In this document: positions 44,677-53,558 of the stretch, piece by piece
Position numbering within the stretch: position 1 is the stretch's first letter
How the letters are laid out: each line of letters opens with the position of its first letter
Assembly: GCA_043421945.1 (NCBI GenBank)
Contig: JBHOGO010000021.1
Coordinates: 1-53,630 of the forward strand
DNA length: 53,630 nucleotides
Reading direction: 5' to 3'
Source of the DNA: Thaumasiovibrio sp043421945
GTDB lineage: Bacteria > Pseudomonadota > Gammaproteobacteria > Enterobacterales > Vibrionaceae
Notes under the pieces: generated by a model
Databases searched by the model: none
Told to the model about the DNA's origin: nothing
What the model saw: only the letters and a program-made list of their open reading frames with translations
Position numbers and translations under genes: made by a program

Positions 44677-45618
44677 TTACACACCGTCACAACTCAAAGA
44701 GTTCATAACTGTTTGCAAAGCCAAATCAGGGTGGCTGCTGTCCAACCATGTCAGTGACTGCCAACTACGTAACCACGTAATTTGTCGCTTGGCTAACTGA
44801 CGGGTAGCACAAACCCCCCGATAAATCGCCTCATCAAATGAGGACTCTCCCGCCAGATAATCCCACATCTGTCGGTAACCTACGCAGCGAATAGAAGGAA
44901 GATCAGGGTGTAGATCTTCACGCTCAAATAGCGACTTAACCTCTTGTTCAAAGCCAGCTGCAACCATTTTTTCAAATCGTAGTTCTATACGCTTGTGCAG
45001 AACGGCACGATCATCTGGTGCAATAGCAAACTGGTGAACGTTATAAGGCAGAGCCTCTCCTTTTTGCTGTGTCAGGTTTGTTAAAGTGTTACCCGAAATA
45101 CGAAAAACTTCCAATGCTCGCGACAAACGTTGCGGATCATTTGGATGAATACGCTGAGCAGCGACGGGATCAATCCGTGCCAACTCGTCATGTAAATCCT
45201 GCCAGCCTTTTTGCTGTGCCTCAAGTTCGATTTGTGCTCTCACTTCCGGATCAGCAGCTGGTAAAGGTGATAAGCCTTCCAACAATGCTTTGTAATAGAG
45301 CATTGTTCCACCAACCAACAATGGAATTTTTCCATCATCGACAATTGCCTTCATTTCGGCAAGTGCATCGCGTCGAAAATCCGCAGCTGAATAGCTTTCT
45401 GCTGGATCAAGGATATCAATCAAACGATGAGGAGCGAGCGCAAGCTCATCCGCATCCGGCTTTGCCGTTCCGATATCCATACCCTTATAAATAAGGGCTG
45501 AATCGACGCTAATGATTTCTACAGGTAACTTTTGGCGTAGTTTTATCGCCAGATCAGTTTTCCCTGATGCTGTTGGTCCCATCAAAAAAAGGGCTGTTGG
45601 TAAATTATTGTTACTCAT
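44677..45618 (-). CDS. miaA: tRNA dimethylallyltransferase MiaA
   Basis: MiaA adds a dimethylallyl group to N6 of A37 in tRNAs reading U-starting codons. It is 313 residues. The P-loop GPTASGKTDLA, the substrate motif DSALIYKGMDIGTAKP and VGGTMLYYKAL are visible. I chose the ATG at 45618, which overlaps the mutL stop as TGATG; a GTG one codon earlier (45621) gives a four-base overlap. Coupling to mutL is typical. Confidence 0.97.
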   Translation of the reverse strand: MSNNNLPTALFLMGPTASGKTDLAIKLRQKLPVEIISVDSALIYKGMDIGTAKPDADELALAPHRLIDILDPAESYSAADFRRDALAEMKAIVDDGKIPLLVGGTMLYYKALLEGLSPLPAADPEVRAQIELEAQQKGWQDLHDELARIDPVAAQRIHPNDPQRLSRALEVFRISGNTLTNLTQQKGEALPYNVHQFAIAPDDRAVLHKRIELRFEKMVAAGFEQEVKSLFEREDLHPDLPSIRCVGYRQMWDYLAGESSFDEAIYRGVCATRQLAKRQITWLRSWQSLTWLDSSHPDLALQTVMNSLSCDGV

Positions 45619-47675
45619 CACTCAAATGCTTGTTTTGCTGCAGCTAAATCAATCGCCTGCAACAGGAATGGTAAATACCGCTCTAGCTTTAATGCCCACA
45701 GTTGTTCAACTTCAGTCACCAAGGCGATTCCTTGCGACAGACTATAGGGTTCTGCAGTACCCAGCAATGCTTTTGCAACATTATCGAGTAAAGTTTCCTG
45801 CATACTTTCAGCGTCTTCGGTCAATATCTTTAGAAGCTTAGGGATAAACACTTGCAAATTTTGCTGCCGCATTGGTAATGATACCGCCATCACCATGAGC
45901 TGCTGCTTTCCTTTTACCTGAAGTATCACCCCTAACTGTTGTAGCACAGTTTGTGTCGATGTGGCGATATTGATTAAGGATGAATCGACTGAGAGCACTA
46001 ATGGTATCAAAAGCGGTTGAGGTTTTAGCCCTTCTGTCGAAGCAAGCTGTAATTGCCCCCTCACTTGTAAATAACGCAGTCGCTCTATCGATGCAAGGCA
46101 CAGCCCTGCTCCCTGTTCGACAAGTAAATACTTCCCCTCAATGACACTGACTACCTTACCAATCCCCTGAGCACCACGCCCCGTGGACTCACTGGTTGCT
46201 GCCTGAATCTCTTCTGTCGGTATTGAGGTATGCGGTACTTGCTGAGTATCTGATGCACCTTCTACCGCCGACCCTGTTGACATCAAGGCTTGATAGGCAG
46301 CCGTTGCTCGCGGAGAGGGAGAAGCCGCTCCATACTCTTTGCCTCGATAAGGTTCATTAACCTCATTCTTGCGTGGAGAAGAAGGCTCTCTCGATGAACC
46401 CGAATGCGCCGACTGCTTGGGAAATTGCTCTCGCCAAGAGGAGGCAGGTGCTTGTGAAGGGTAGCTCGGTACTGATGCGACGGCATCAACATAGGCACTA
46501 CGGTTCTGATTTCCACCGGTATGGACATCACTCGCTTTAGCATCGCTACTGTGCCTATTTCCAACAAAGACATCATCTGCATGACCTTCTTGCGTAGGCG
46601 ATGAAGGAAAAGAGACCGCTTCTTGATGCTGTGCAGACTGAGGGGAATGAATCGCTTCACTGCTTGAAGGCAGAAGCTCTCCCTGATTCAGGGCATCAAA
46701 AACGGTCTGAAAAATAAAGTCATGCACTAAGCGAGCTTGATGAAAACGTACTTCATGTTTCGCGGGATGCACATTCACATCAACTTGATGCGCATCGACT
46801 TCAATAAAAAGCACATAAGCAGCATACTGATCGCCCTGTAATCGGTTCTCATATCCCTGACGAATAGCATGATTGATGAGCTTATCTTTCATCATCCGTC
46901 CATTCACATAGCAATATTGAATATCGTTTTGCGAGCGAGCACCTTCTGGAGAGCAGACCCAGCCTCTCAACTTAAGATCACCATGTGCCATTTCAACTTC
47001 CAGAGCATGCTGAAGAAAAGGCGAACCACACACGGCTGCCAAACGTCGTTCTGTCTGGCTGTCTGTACTGGCGGGTCGATACTGACGAACGACTTTGCCG
47101 TTGTGTCGCAAAATAATCGTGGTATCAAAACGGCTTAATGCTATGCGCTTCAAGAGTTCATCAATATGACCAAACTCTGTTTTATCCGTTCGCAAAAATT
47201 TACGACGTGCAGGCGTGTTGAAAAAGAGGTCGTGGACTTCTAGCGTTGTACCAACCGGATGCGCTGCAGGCTTAAGCTGCACATTCATATCACGGCCTTC
47301 GGCATAGGCTGTCCACGCTTCGGTCTGATCAGCTGTTCGTGAGGTCAGTGTTAATCGAGAGACCGAGCTAATACTCGCCAGCGCTTCACCACGAAAGCCA
47401 AGGCTATCAATGGCTTCAAGGTCATCGAGAGTGGCAATTTTAGAGGTTGCATGTCGACTCAATGCTAGGCCAAGTTCATCTTTACGAATGCCTGAGCCAT
47501 TATCACGGATGCGAATTAAGCGGCTTCCACCTTTTTCTATATCAATTTCGACGCGGTTTGCTCCCGCATCAAGGCTGTTTTCTACCAGCTCTTTCACCAC
47601 AGAGGCAGGCCTTTCAACCACTTCCCCTGCTGCGATCTGATTAGCCAGTCGAGCAGGCAATATCTGAATAGGCAT
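45618..47675 (-). CDS. mutL: DNA mismatch repair protein MutL
   Basis: MutL couples MutS mismatch recognition to MutH and UvrD. It is 685 residues. The GHKL ATPase domain has ENSLDAGA, DNGSGI and LGFRGEALASI. A long Ser/Pro/Gln-rich linker (about residues 335-480) leads to a C-terminal dimerisation domain (about 495-685). The DQHA(X)2E(X)4E endonuclease motif is absent, which fits a MutH-dependent system. The linker makes it longer than E. coli MutL (615). Confidence 0.97.
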   Translation of the reverse strand: MPIQILPARLANQIAAGEVVERPASVVKELVENSLDAGANRVEIDIEKGGSRLIRIRDNGSGIRKDELGLALSRHATSKIATLDDLEAIDSLGFRGEALASISSVSRLTLTSRTADQTEAWTAYAEGRDMNVQLKPAAHPVGTTLEVHDLFFNTPARRKFLRTDKTEFGHIDELLKRIALSRFDTTIILRHNGKVVRQYRPASTDSQTERRLAAVCGSPFLQHALEVEMAHGDLKLRGWVCSPEGARSQNDIQYCYVNGRMMKDKLINHAIRQGYENRLQGDQYAAYVLFIEVDAHQVDVNVHPAKHEVRFHQARLVHDFIFQTVFDALNQGELLPSSSEAIHSPQSAQHQEAVSFPSSPTQEGHADDVFVGNRHSSDAKASDVHTGGNQNRSAYVDAVASVPSYPSQAPASSWREQFPKQSAHSGSSREPSSPRKNEVNEPYRGKEYGAASPSPRATAAYQALMSTGSAVEGASDTQQVPHTSIPTEEIQAATSESTGRGAQGIGKVVSVIEGKYLLVEQGAGLCLASIERLRYLQVRGQLQLASTEGLKPQPLLIPLVLSVDSSLINIATSTQTVLQQLGVILQVKGKQQLMVMAVSLPMRQQNLQVFIPKLLKILTEDAESMQETLLDNVAKALLGTAEPYSLSQGIALVTEVEQLWALKLERYLPFLLQAIDLAAAKQAFE

Positions 47676-47731
47676 GATTAACTACTTAGTTTCTATACAT
47701 GGAGTATGAGAAGAGGGCGACTACAGCCCTC

Positions 47732-49786
47732 TTAAGAGCTCGGTATTTTCAAGACTTGCCCAATGGCAAGTTGGTCTGAGCGAAGCTTATTAGCATGACG
47801 AATACTGTCAATCGTCACCCCGTACTGCGAAGCAATTCGACTTAAAAACTCACCTCGCTGGACGGTATGGGCGATATCAGGCACGACCTCAGCGGTTATA
47901 CTTAACTTCTGACCCACCAATAACTTGTCGCTTTTTAGGTTATTTTGCACGCGAATGCTCTGCGCACTAACCCCATGATTATCGGCAATTCGCCCCAGGT
48001 AATCCCCACGCTTCACCGTGTAAGTGATTAAGCGGGATGTCGGTGAAGAACTCGATGAACCACCGGCAATTTTAAGCTTTTGCCCGACTCGTAACTGATC
48101 ACTGCGTAAGTTGTTACCAGAACGAATAGAGCTGATGCTAACACCATACTGCTCCGCAATTTTCCCGAGATAGTCGCCGCGCTGAACGGTATGTGTCATC
48201 ACCGTTGGTGTCGGTAGCGCTGTCGTGCCGACACCTTTTGTTGCGCCTTCAATCGTCAATTTTTGACCAACCGCCAAGCTGTCACTGCGCAACTCATTAG
48301 CTTCACGGATACTTTGTACGGTGACATTATAGCGCTGGGCTATCTTACCTAAAAACTCACCTCGCTGGACAACGTGCGTCGCGGTTTGACCCTGCGTCAC
48401 TGGCTGCACAGATGGTGAAGGTGCGCGAGTGTCAGGGATTCTCAAGACCTGACCAATTCTTAGTGTGGTCGATTGCAGTTTATTCTGAGTTTGGAGCGCT
48501 TTAACCGTCGTTCCATACTGATTAGCAATTTTCCCCAAAGACTCACCAGAAGTCACGGTATGCTTAATACCTCGACGACGAGCTGCCCATAATGTGCCGT
48601 CTGGTGGACTAACATCAAAGTAGCTTTCGATTCCGGCGAGTACCGCATTGGCCAGCTTATCTTGGTGCGTACGGTTGAAGAGTAGTTGCTCTTCTGTTGG
48701 GTTCGTTATGAAACCCGTCTCCACCAATAAAGATGGAATATCCGGTGATTTCAATACGGCCAAACTGGCATGCTCAGGTTTACTTTTATGCAGAGTCGTT
48801 ATCTTACGCATTTCATTGAGCACTCGAGTCGCAACATCATAGCCTTCTCGTTGCGAGTGGCTAAACTGCAAATCCAGCACTGCCATACTTAAGTACTGAT
48901 CATCTTGGCTTCCAGAGAGGACATCCCCTCCGCCCAATAGCTCTGACTGCTTCTCATGTTGCTCGAGCCAACGACCTATTTCCGTATTCGCTCGACGAGT
49001 ATTCAATACCCATACAGAAGCACCACGGGGCTGTGGTTTATGAAAACCATCAGCATGTACCGAAACAAGTAAGTGCGCACGACTCTTTCGAGCAATTTCA
49101 GTACGCGCATTGAGGCTAACGTAATAATCACCGTCTCGGGTGAGAACAGCACGCATGCCTTCGATCGCATTAATTTTCTGCGCCAATTTACGTGATACGG
49201 TTAAATTCACAGCTTTTTCATATCGCCCACTAGGACCAACCGAGCCGGGATCCTCCCCGCCATGGCCAGGGTCGATAGCAATAATAATATCCTCCACCCC
49301 ATGTGGCGTTGCTACAGAAGTCGGTGCCGTCGAGGAAGGCTGTGCGGGTTCAGCGACCTCAGCAGGTTGTGTGTTATGTGGTAAATCCAATACAAGACGA
49401 TGTCCGTAAGTACCATCAGGGGTCGGAGCTAGGTCAAAAATCGCCGGTGTCGTCATGTGATTTAACTCAAAGACCAACCGAAAAGACGATGTTTCAGGTG
49501 GGGTACTTTTCCGAATCCGAGTTAACACTTCACTCTTTTGAACCGTGACAGGCAGCGCCGTCGACAGGGCTGTTTTCTTGAGATCAACCACTAACCGATT
49601 CGGTTCGGTCAATGTGAAATAGCTATAGTCCGGCGTGGTACTCATGTCGATCACCACACGAGTTTTGTCCGGTGCCGGCCACGTTCTAATACCGTTTAGC
49701 TCATTACTCCATACTTGAGAGCACAATAAGCTCAGCAAGCCGGCAGCGATAAGCCACCGGATCCGTGGAAATACTCGTTTCAACAT
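47732..49786 (-). CDS. amiB: N-acetylmuramoyl-L-alanine amidase AmiB with five LysM repeats
   Basis: AmiB cleaves septal peptidoglycan to split daughter cells. This 684-residue periplasmic protein has a signal peptide (about 1-27), an AMIN domain (about 28-137), an Amidase_3 domain (about 165-390) with the Zn ligands in AIDPGHGGEDPG, YEKAVNL, VSVHADG and LLVETGFI, and five LysM repeats (about 408-684). Each repeat has the form HTV-RG--LGKIA-QYGV. E. coli AmiB (445 residues) has no LysM. The start overlaps the tsaE stop by seven bases. Confidence 0.95.
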   Translation of the reverse strand: MLKRVFPRIRWLIAAGLLSLLCSQVWSNELNGIRTWPAPDKTRVVIDMSTTPDYSYFTLTEPNRLVVDLKKTALSTALPVTVQKSEVLTRIRKSTPPETSSFRLVFELNHMTTPAIFDLAPTPDGTYGHRLVLDLPHNTQPAEVAEPAQPSSTAPTSVATPHGVEDIIIAIDPGHGGEDPGSVGPSGRYEKAVNLTVSRKLAQKINAIEGMRAVLTRDGDYYVSLNARTEIARKSRAHLLVSVHADGFHKPQPRGASVWVLNTRRANTEIGRWLEQHEKQSELLGGGDVLSGSQDDQYLSMAVLDLQFSHSQREGYDVATRVLNEMRKITTLHKSKPEHASLAVLKSPDIPSLLVETGFITNPTEEQLLFNRTHQDKLANAVLAGIESYFDVSPPDGTLWAARRRGIKHTVTSGESLGKIANQYGTTVKALQTQNKLQSTTLRIGQVLRIPDTRAPSPSVQPVTQGQTATHVVQRGEFLGKIAQRYNVTVQSIREANELRSDSLAVGQKLTIEGATKGVGTTALPTPTVMTHTVQRGDYLGKIAEQYGVSISSIRSGNNLRSDQLRVGQKLKIAGGSSSSSPTSRLITYTVKRGDYLGRIADNHGVSAQSIRVQNNLKSDKLLVGQKLSITAEVVPDIAHTVQRGEFLSRIASQYGVTIDSIRHANKLRSDQLAIGQVLKIPSS

Positions 49787-50250
49787 AACTCCAGTCGTTG
49801 AATCAACATCGCGCCATATTCAGTATTGGCACGAATGGTTACATTACGCTGCTCACCAAGATAACGAAGATCGATATCAAGATCAGGGGCAGGCAGCATG
49901 CCTTCACCTTTTTCTGGCCATTCGACAATACAAATAGCATCAGGTGTAAAATAATCACGAATCCCCATGAATTCCAACTCTTCTGGATCGGCAAGTCGAT
50001 ACAGATCAAAATGATAGACCTGCCATGTGTCTAATTCATAAGGTTCAACCAAAGTATACGTTGGGCTCTTCACATTCCCCTGATGACCTAACGCACGGAT
50101 AAAACCACGGCTAAATGTCGTTTTCCCCGCGCCTAAATCACCGTGCAGATAAATCGTTGTCTGAGTGTTACACGCATTTGCTAGTTGCTGGCCTAACTGG
50201 ATCGTTGCGTTTTCATCAACCAACACGGTTTCAAATACTGTTTGCGTCAT
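49780..50250 (-). CDS. tsaE: tRNA threonylcarbamoyladenosine biosynthesis ATPase TsaE
   Basis: TsaE is the ATPase that works with TsaB and TsaD to make t6A37 in ANN-decoding tRNAs. It is 156 residues. Walker A is GDLGAGKTT near residue 37, and SPTYTLVEPYE and HFDLYRL are family segments. It overlaps nnr upstream by 20 bases and amiB downstream by seven, a tightly packed and conserved order (nnr-tsaE-amiB-mutL-miaA-hfq). Confidence 0.96.
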   Translation of the reverse strand: MTQTVFETVLVDENATIQLGQQLANACNTQTTIYLHGDLGAGKTTFSRGFIRALGHQGNVKSPTYTLVEPYELDTWQVYHFDLYRLADPEELEFMGIRDYFTPDAICIVEWPEKGEGMLPAPDLDIDLRYLGEQRNVTIRANTEYGAMLIQRLELC

Positions 50251-51745
50251 GTCTATCTGGATTCACTAGTTGTCTAATATAAGGAAAGAGGTCACTTGCC
50301 AGCATACCGCGCTCTCCGCCTTGACTGCAAAGATCCGCCGCTTGACTATGTAACCAAGTGCCACATACTGCTGCTTGAGAGAGTGATAGTCCCTGAGCAA
50401 CAAGTGCACCAAGTATACCAGAGAGCACATCTCCCATCCCACCACTCGCCATACCGGGATTACCTGCTGAGACCAACCAAGACTGTTGACCATCATAAAT
50501 AATACTTCCCGCTCCTTTTAATATCGTGACACCACCATATTTTTGTTGGATATGCACAGCAGCATCAAAACGATCAGCTTCTACATCGCTGATACTGCAG
50601 CCAAGCAATCGAGCGGCCTCTCCTGGGTGAGGAGTTAAAATTCGGTTAGGGTTATAGTCTGGTGATAATGCTAATAAGTTCAATCCATCAGCATCAATTA
50701 CGCAACTTTTTTTCTCACCTTGTAGATGAAAGATGAGTGCCTTACTCCAATCACTTTGCCCAAGTCCGGGGCCAATAAGCAACACATCAGCCCATTCATA
50801 TTGAGAAGCGACCACATGCGCTTTATCCTGCCAACCAAGTGCCATCAATTCAGGCCGTGAGGCTAATAAAAGAGAAACATGTTCAGGTTGCGTGATCACA
50901 GAGACCAATCCTGCCCCGGTGCGTAATGCCGCTTCACTCGCGAGACGGATAGCGCCCCCCATCCCTTTATCACCACCGACACAAAGCAGTCGACCATGAT
51001 CGCCTTTATGTGCGGTACGTTTTCTCGGCAATAAATAAGGTTCGACATCCATCGGCATAACACGCAAACAGTTAGGCGTAATCGTGGATGCAAACTCGGC
51101 TTCGATACCTAACCCTGCAAAGTGAAGCTCACCCGTAAAGTCTGCTGACTGTCCGGTCATTAAACCACGCTTAACGGCGACAAATGTAATCGTTAAGTCA
51201 GCCTTTACTGCTGATGTCATCACATGCCCACTATCAGCATGCAGACCTGAAGGCACATCCAAACTCAACACTTGTGCGGCACTATGGTTAACAGCAGAGA
51301 TGACATCAAGATGCTTAGCGGCAATATCACCTTTTAGCCCCGTTCCCAGCATGGCATCAATGACACAATCAAAGTCATCTTTAATACTTACTTCAACATC
51401 AGAAAGGGTGCCGCCATCTTCTAACCACGCCTGCTGTGCTTGCTGACAGTCCTCGGAGAGACGCTCAAGTGCACCAACATGCCAAACGGTCACATCAAGC
51501 CCAGCGGATTTAGCTAGCCTTGCCACCACGTAACCATCACCACCGTTATTACCTGACCCACAGCAAACCAGTAGCCGAGTCACATCAGGCCAACGCTCAC
51601 GCAGCAACTCAAAAGCGGCTTCACCAGCACGTTCCATCAAAGTGTAAAGTGTGATGTCCAACTGTTTTGCTATTCGCTTTTCCCCCAGCTTCACCTGATC
51701 AGCGCAATACAGAGAGTGTGGTAAACTTAACGACACTTTTGTCAT
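50231..51745 (-). CDS. nnr: Bifunctional NAD(P)H-hydrate epimerase/dehydratase Nnr
   Basis: Nnr repairs hydrated NAD(P)H. The N-terminal YjeF domain (about 1-215, GSGNNGGDGYVVARL) epimerises R- to S-NAD(P)HX, and the C-terminal ribokinase-like domain (about 225-495, NPGMASGGMGDVLSG) dehydrates it with ADP. It is 504 residues. I chose the ATG at 51745, with an AAGGA site eight bases upstream; earlier ATGs (51754, 51763) lack a usable site, and the one at 51763 shares the CATG of the queG start. It is divergent from queG, with 16 bases between start codons. Confidence 0.95.
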   Translation of the reverse strand: MTKVSLSLPHSLYCADQVKLGEKRIAKQLDITLYTLMERAGEAAFELLRERWPDVTRLLVCCGSGNNGGDGYVVARLAKSAGLDVTVWHVGALERLSEDCQQAQQAWLEDGGTLSDVEVSIKDDFDCVIDAMLGTGLKGDIAAKHLDVISAVNHSAAQVLSLDVPSGLHADSGHVMTSAVKADLTITFVAVKRGLMTGQSADFTGELHFAGLGIEAEFASTITPNCLRVMPMDVEPYLLPRKRTAHKGDHGRLLCVGGDKGMGGAIRLASEAALRTGAGLVSVITQPEHVSLLLASRPELMALGWQDKAHVVASQYEWADVLLIGPGLGQSDWSKALIFHLQGEKKSCVIDADGLNLLALSPDYNPNRILTPHPGEAARLLGCSISDVEADRFDAAVHIQQKYGGVTILKGAGSIIYDGQQSWLVSAGNPGMASGGMGDVLSGILGALVAQGLSLSQAAVCGTWLHSQAADLCSQGGERGMLASDLFPYIRQLVNPDRHDANSI

Positions 51746-51761
51746 ACCTATCATCCTTACC

Positions 51762-52889
51762 ATGTCGAACTACACTATTGATTACACAGTATTAGCCCAA
51801 AATATCAAGAAATGGGGAGCTGAATTGGGATTTCAGCAAGTGGGTATTACCGATATTGACTTGCAAGACCAAGAAGCACCGCTTCAGAAATGGCTTGATA
51901 GTGGTTATCACGGCGATATGGATTGGATGTCTAGGCATGGCATGATGCGCGCGCGCCCTGAGGAGCTGTTACCAGGCACAATGCGTGTGATCAGCGTCAG
52001 CATGGACTATTTACCCCCCGAAGCAGGGTTTGCTGAGACACTAAAGCAACCTGATAAAGCGTATATCAGCCGCTACGCACTTGGGCGTGACTACCACAAG
52101 CTAGTAAGACAGAGGCTAAAAAAGCTCGGTGAAAAAATTTCGAAAGAAGTTGAACAACTCGGCTTTCGGCCTTTTGTCGACTCTGCGCCTATTTTAGAGC
52201 GCCCGTTAGCTGAGAAGGCTGGCTTGGGATGGACAGGAAAGCATTCGCTTATTTTGAACGCTCAAGGTGGGTCATGGTTCTTTTTAGGTGAGTTACTTGT
52301 CGACATCCCACTCCCCATAGATAAACCGGTTGAAAATGAGTGTGGTCGCTGTGTCGCCTGTAAGACTAGCTGCCCGACGGGCGCAATTGTCGGCGATACT
52401 GTCGTTGATGCTCGACGTTGCATCTCTTATCTCACCATCGAACTTGATGGGGTTATTCCTGAAGAGTTTCGAACTCTTATCGGCAATAGAATCTATGGTT
52501 GTGATGACTGCCAGCTGGTTTGCCCCTATAACCGCTACAGCCATATTACCGCGGAGCAAGATTTTCATTGTCGCCCTCAACTTCACCAACAAGATCTACT
52601 CTCGCTATTCACTTGGGATGAAAAAACCTTCCTCTCTAAGACCGAAGGCTCTGCGATTCGTCGAATTGGTCATGAGAAGTGGCTACGTAATATTGCTATC
52701 GCCATCGGCAACGCGCCCTATTCCGTCGAGTATGTGGATGCATTGAATGCACGATTAGGGATGACAGAGGTATTGGATGTTCATCTACATTGGGCGATAG
52801 AGCAACAAAAGAAAGATCAATTCCAGCGTAGCCAAAAAACAGAGCGATTAATCCGTATTGTAGAGAAAGGCTTAAGCAGGGATGCTTAA
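51762..52889 (+). CDS. queG: Epoxyqueuosine reductase QueG
   Basis: QueG is the cobalamin and Fe-S enzyme that reduces epoxyqueuosine to queuosine in the anticodon of tRNA Tyr, His, Asn and Asp. It is 375 residues. Two 4Fe-4S sites are visible: CGRCVACKTSCPTG near residue 195 and CDDCQLVCPYNR near residue 247. No clear ribosome site precedes the ATG, which starts at nearly the same place as the divergent nnr gene. Its promoter must therefore lie within nnr coding DNA. Confidence 0.96.
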   Translation: MSNYTIDYTVLAQNIKKWGAELGFQQVGITDIDLQDQEAPLQKWLDSGYHGDMDWMSRHGMMRARPEELLPGTMRVISVSMDYLPPEAGFAETLKQPDKAYISRYALGRDYHKLVRQRLKKLGEKISKEVEQLGFRPFVDSAPILERPLAEKAGLGWTGKHSLILNAQGGSWFFLGELLVDIPLPIDKPVENECGRCVACKTSCPTGAIVGDTVVDARRCISYLTIELDGVIPEEFRTLIGNRIYGCDDCQLVCPYNRYSHITAEQDFHCRPQLHQQDLLSLFTWDEKTFLSKTEGSAIRRIGHEKWLRNIAIAIGNAPYSVEYVDALNARLGMTEVLDVHLHWAIEQQKKDQFQRSQKTERLIRIVEKGLSRDA

Positions 52890-52952
52890 GCCATCATATC
52901 CCCACCGACAAAACAGTCATATACCCGCGTAATGTCAAACTTTCACATCAAA

Positions 52953-53253
52953 TGTGGAAAACATTTTCAGATACGTTCAAACTGGCGCGCTTTTTGGATT
53001 TTAAACACATGTCGAGAAAAGCATAACGGCAACAAACCCACAATATGAATAACAATTGAACAAGCTGTTTCTAAACACTGAAAAGAACGCTTAAACCATT
53101 GATACTAATGGGATTGTTATAAAATTACAGCTTGTGGAAAACCGCATGCCAGCATCGGTAACAGGCATAATTCTAAGGCGATAACGGAAATACAACACCG
53201 ATTATCACCAGACTTATCCACAAAACATAAGCTGTGGACAACTCTGTGCACGA
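52953..53253. other. Cluster of DnaA boxes with an IHF site (candidate datA-like locus)
   Basis: The 669-base gap after queG holds three perfect DnaA boxes (TTWTNCACA): minus orientation at 52953-52961 and 53133-53141, plus at 53214-53222 (TTATCCACA). One-mismatch boxes lie at 53001-53009 and 53233-53241, and a two-mismatch box at 53245-53253. A perfect IHF consensus (YAANNNNTTGATW) at 53092-53104 lies between the second and third boxes. E. coli datA, which titrates DnaA and promotes DnaA-ATP hydrolysis with IHF, occupies the same queG-glyV interval. Homology of function is inferred. Confidence 0.7.
53092..53104. promoter_or_regulatory. IHF consensus site
   Basis: TAAACCATTGATA matches YAANNNNTTGATW at every position. 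It lies inside the DnaA-box cluster. Confidence 0.6.
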
Positions 53254-53385
53254 ATAGGATACAAAACGCCAAACCGCAGAGATTATAAGGGCTAACGCAG
53301 ATTCATCGCAGAGTGATTGCAGAGCAATAACTTAGAAATTGACATGTTTTATTGTTTGTAAGGGATGATATGACTTCATATCAGC

Positions 53386-53458
53386 GCCAGCTCTCTGGCT
53401 TATTGGAATAATGCTTCACAGCATTAACGCCATTTCTGGCGGAAGCTAATCAATTAGC
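53386..53458. repeat. Four consecutive short perfect hairpins
   Basis: Perfect inverted repeats follow one another: GCCAG-CTCT-CTGGC (53386-53399), AATGCT-TCAC-AGCATT (53410-53425), CGCCA-TTTC-TGGCG (53428-53441) and GCTAAT-CA-ATTAGC (53445-53458). They lie just beyond the tRNA terminator. No gene is visible here. They may be a structured RNA tail or cruciform-prone DNA. Confidence 0.7.
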
Positions 53459-53474
53459 AATATGGAGATAACAT

Positions 53475-53516
53475 AAAAAAATCCTCACCTAACGCATAGA
53501 ATACGCTCTAGTAAGG
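53475..53516 (-). terminator. Terminator of the tRNA-Gly operon
   Basis: On the minus strand a long stem beginning CCTTACTAG and closing with TTAGGTGAGG (a GCGTA/TATGC core and a small bulge) is followed by ATTTTTTT. Confidence 0.82.
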
Positions 53517-53558
53517 AACCTTATGTTGACTGTTGTATAACAACAATCCTTTTAAATT

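Noticed and set aside
52953..53253. DnaA-box cluster read as a replication origin
   Set aside because: There is no nearby AT-rich unwinding element with GATC clusters and no dnaA, gidA/mnmG or mioC gene; the flanking genes match datA, not oriC.
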